A stretch of 8,316 bases of DNA from Zoogloeaceae bacterium. GTDB lineage: Bacteria; Pseudomonadota; Gammaproteobacteria; Burkholderiales; Rhodocyclaceae. Location of the stretch: NCBI GenBank assembly GCA_031290955.1, contig JAISLJ010000110.1:1-8316 (forward strand), written 5' to 3'. Shown one piece after another: positions 5,465 through 8,316 of the stretch. Both the position numbers and the translations under genes were made by a program. Numbering within the stretch: the stretch's first letter is position 1; each line of letters starts with the position of its first letter. The notes beneath the pieces were generated by a model. That model was not told where the DNA came from and ran no database searches. It saw nothing but the letters and a program-made list of their open reading frames with translations.

Positions 5465-5887
5465 TTATTTGGCGATCTGCTTTTCCTTCAATTCGTCGAG
5501 CGTCTTGCAGTCGATGCACAGGGTTGCTGTCGGGCGAGCTTCCAGACGCTTGATGCCGATTTCCACGCCGCATTTCTCGCAGTAGCCATAGTTGCCGTTC
5601 GCGATTCGTCCCAGTGTTTCGTCGATCTTCTTGATGAGCTTGCGTTCCCGGTCCCGGTTCCGCAGTTCGATGGCGATATCCGTCTCCTGGCTGGCACGGT
5701 CGTTGGGATCGGCGAAGAGCGTTGCCTCGTCTTGCATGGTGTGCACTGTGCGGTCGATATCCTCGCTCAACTCTTGCTTGATACTCTCCAGGATGTCGCG
5801 GAAATGGCGGATCTGGTCGGCGCACATGTACTCCTCATCCTTCTTGGGCTGATATGGCGCAAAATGCTTGTGCAGCAGTTCTTCCAT
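5465..5887 (-). CDS. dksA: RNA polymerase-binding transcription factor DksA
   Basis: A 140-residue DksA, slightly shorter than the 151 residues in E. coli because of a shorter N-terminus. DksA enters the secondary channel of RNA polymerase and, with ppGpp, resets promoter choice during the stringent response. Visible hallmarks are the long coiled coil (about 22-98) with the tip motif DPNDRA (Asp60, Asp63, Ala65), equivalent to the functional D-x-x-D-x-A tip of E. coli, and the four-Cys zinc finger Cys103-x2-Cys106-x17-Cys124-x2-Cys127. All functional residues are kept, so this is a true DksA, not a cysteine-poor paralogue. The ATG at 5887 is chosen because AAGGA (5903-5899) lies upstream, although eleven bases away, and because the protein then starts like family members. 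Longer upstream forms run into the ygiQ promoter region. It is convergent with the glutaredoxin gene and divergent from ygiQ. Confidence 0.95.
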   Translation of the reverse strand: MEELLHKHFAPYQPKKDEEYMCADQIRHFRDILESIKQELSEDIDRTVHTMQDEATLFADPNDRASQETDIAIELRNRDRERKLIKKIDETLGRIANGNYGYCEKCGVEIGIKRLEARPTATLCIDCKTLDELKEKQIAK

Positions 5888-5922
5888 GGGAAAAGCTTTC
5901 CTTGTAATCAACGAAGGCTGAC

Positions 5923-5951
5923 TAGATAGCAGAATTATCCCCGAACCGCAA
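5923..5951 (-). promoter_or_regulatory. Candidate dksA promoter
   Basis: On the minus strand, TTGCGG (5951-5946) is followed after 17 bases by TATCTA (5928-5923). An alternative -10, GATAAT (5939-5934, five of six), lacks a good -35. Both lie 35-65 bases upstream of the dksA ATG. Neither is strong. Confidence 0.25.
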
Positions 5952-5983
5952 GGAAAAATTCCCCACAAGGGGCGCGCCGCCGC

Positions 5984-6011
5984 TTCCCGCAGGTCTTGGG
6001 AGCGGTACAAT
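5984..6011 (+). promoter_or_regulatory. Candidate ygiQ promoter
   Basis: TACAAT (6006-6011) matches the -10 consensus at five of six positions. TTCCCG (5984-5989), 16 bases upstream, is a three-of-six -35. Transcription would start near 6018, giving a leader of about a dozen bases that just includes the GGAGAG ribosome binding site (6021-6026). Confidence 0.35.
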
Positions 6012-6029
6012 GGCGGCCCCGGAGAGACC

Positions 6030-8108
<2,079 letters not shown>

Positions 8109-8274
8109 GTCGTCGAGTTTCCTCATCGCGGTTCACGAGCTTGCAAGGGGGGATTGCCGCGTCTAATCCAAACTCTGTTCCAGCGTCTTCCATGAAGGTA
8201 TGTAAGTCGTTGAAAATATTTTGTTTTTCGCTTTTCGTTGTCTGCCAAAGGCTGCTGGAATCCATGTACAGCCG

Positions 8275-8296
8275 GGACTTTTCAGTCCATTTTTAA
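8275..8296 (+). terminator. Candidate weak terminator-like hairpin downstream of ygiQ
   Basis: GGACT (8275-8279), loop TTTC, AGTCC (8284-8288) is followed by ATTTTTAA. The five-pair stem is short, and the site lies 166 bases past the ygiQ stop, so its link to ygiQ is doubtful. The rest of 8109-8316 is AT-richer than the genes and shows no convincing coding sequence. Confidence 0.25.
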
Positions 8297-8316
8297 GGCC
8301 ATTAATACGGGTGGCG

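Noticed and set aside
5961..5978. CCCCACAAGGGG and GGCGCGCC palindromes between dksA and ygiQ
   Set aside because: A four-pair stem and an eight-base palindrome in GC-rich DNA are easily explained by chance, and neither sits at a clear operator position.

Overview
The window is GC-rich with densely packed genes, apart from an AT-richer last ~150 bases. It most resembles a betaproteobacterial chromosome. The best clue is the order rseC - mucD/degQ-type protease - small glutaredoxin-like protein, which is typical of Betaproteobacteria. The SCO and PCu(A)C copper chaperones fit an aerobic respirer with a copper-containing terminal oxidase. I cannot name a genus from sequence alone.

Layout. (1) Positions 1-28 hold the first nine codons of a minus-strand gene with a perfect Shine-Dalgarno site. 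(2) Positions 297-2823 hold three plus-strand genes joined by two ATGA stop/start overlaps: a lipoprotein with two DUF1566 (Lcl C-terminal) domains, a PCu(A)C-type periplasmic copper chaperone with the full H-X10-M-X21-H-X-M motif, and a SCO1/SenC lipoprotein with CxxxC and the distal His. The last two are known copper donors for the CuA site of cytochrome oxidase. The lipoprotein is the unexplained partner. (3) Positions 2981-5359 hold a second plus-strand run: RseC, a two-PDZ Do-family protease and a glutaredoxin-like protein whose start overlaps the protease stop. These serve envelope stress control and thiol/redox balance. The rpoE-rseA-rseB genes that usually precede them, and the lepA gene that often follows, are absent here. 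(4) A perfect bidirectional hairpin terminator at 5414-5442 separates this run from convergent dksA (minus strand, 5465-5887). (5) ygiQ, a radical SAM protein of the UPF0313 family, runs divergently from dksA at 6030-8108. (6) Positions 8109-8316 are AT-richer and have no convincing gene.

Most of the content is recognisable core or near-core machinery, and I see no clearly new multi-gene system. The points most worth a second look are the DUF1566 lipoprotein coupled to copper chaperones, two strong hairpins inside the glutaredoxin reading frame (one seems to have supplied its C-terminal tail), the detached rseC-mucD-grx block, and a short tandem repeat upstream of rseC.
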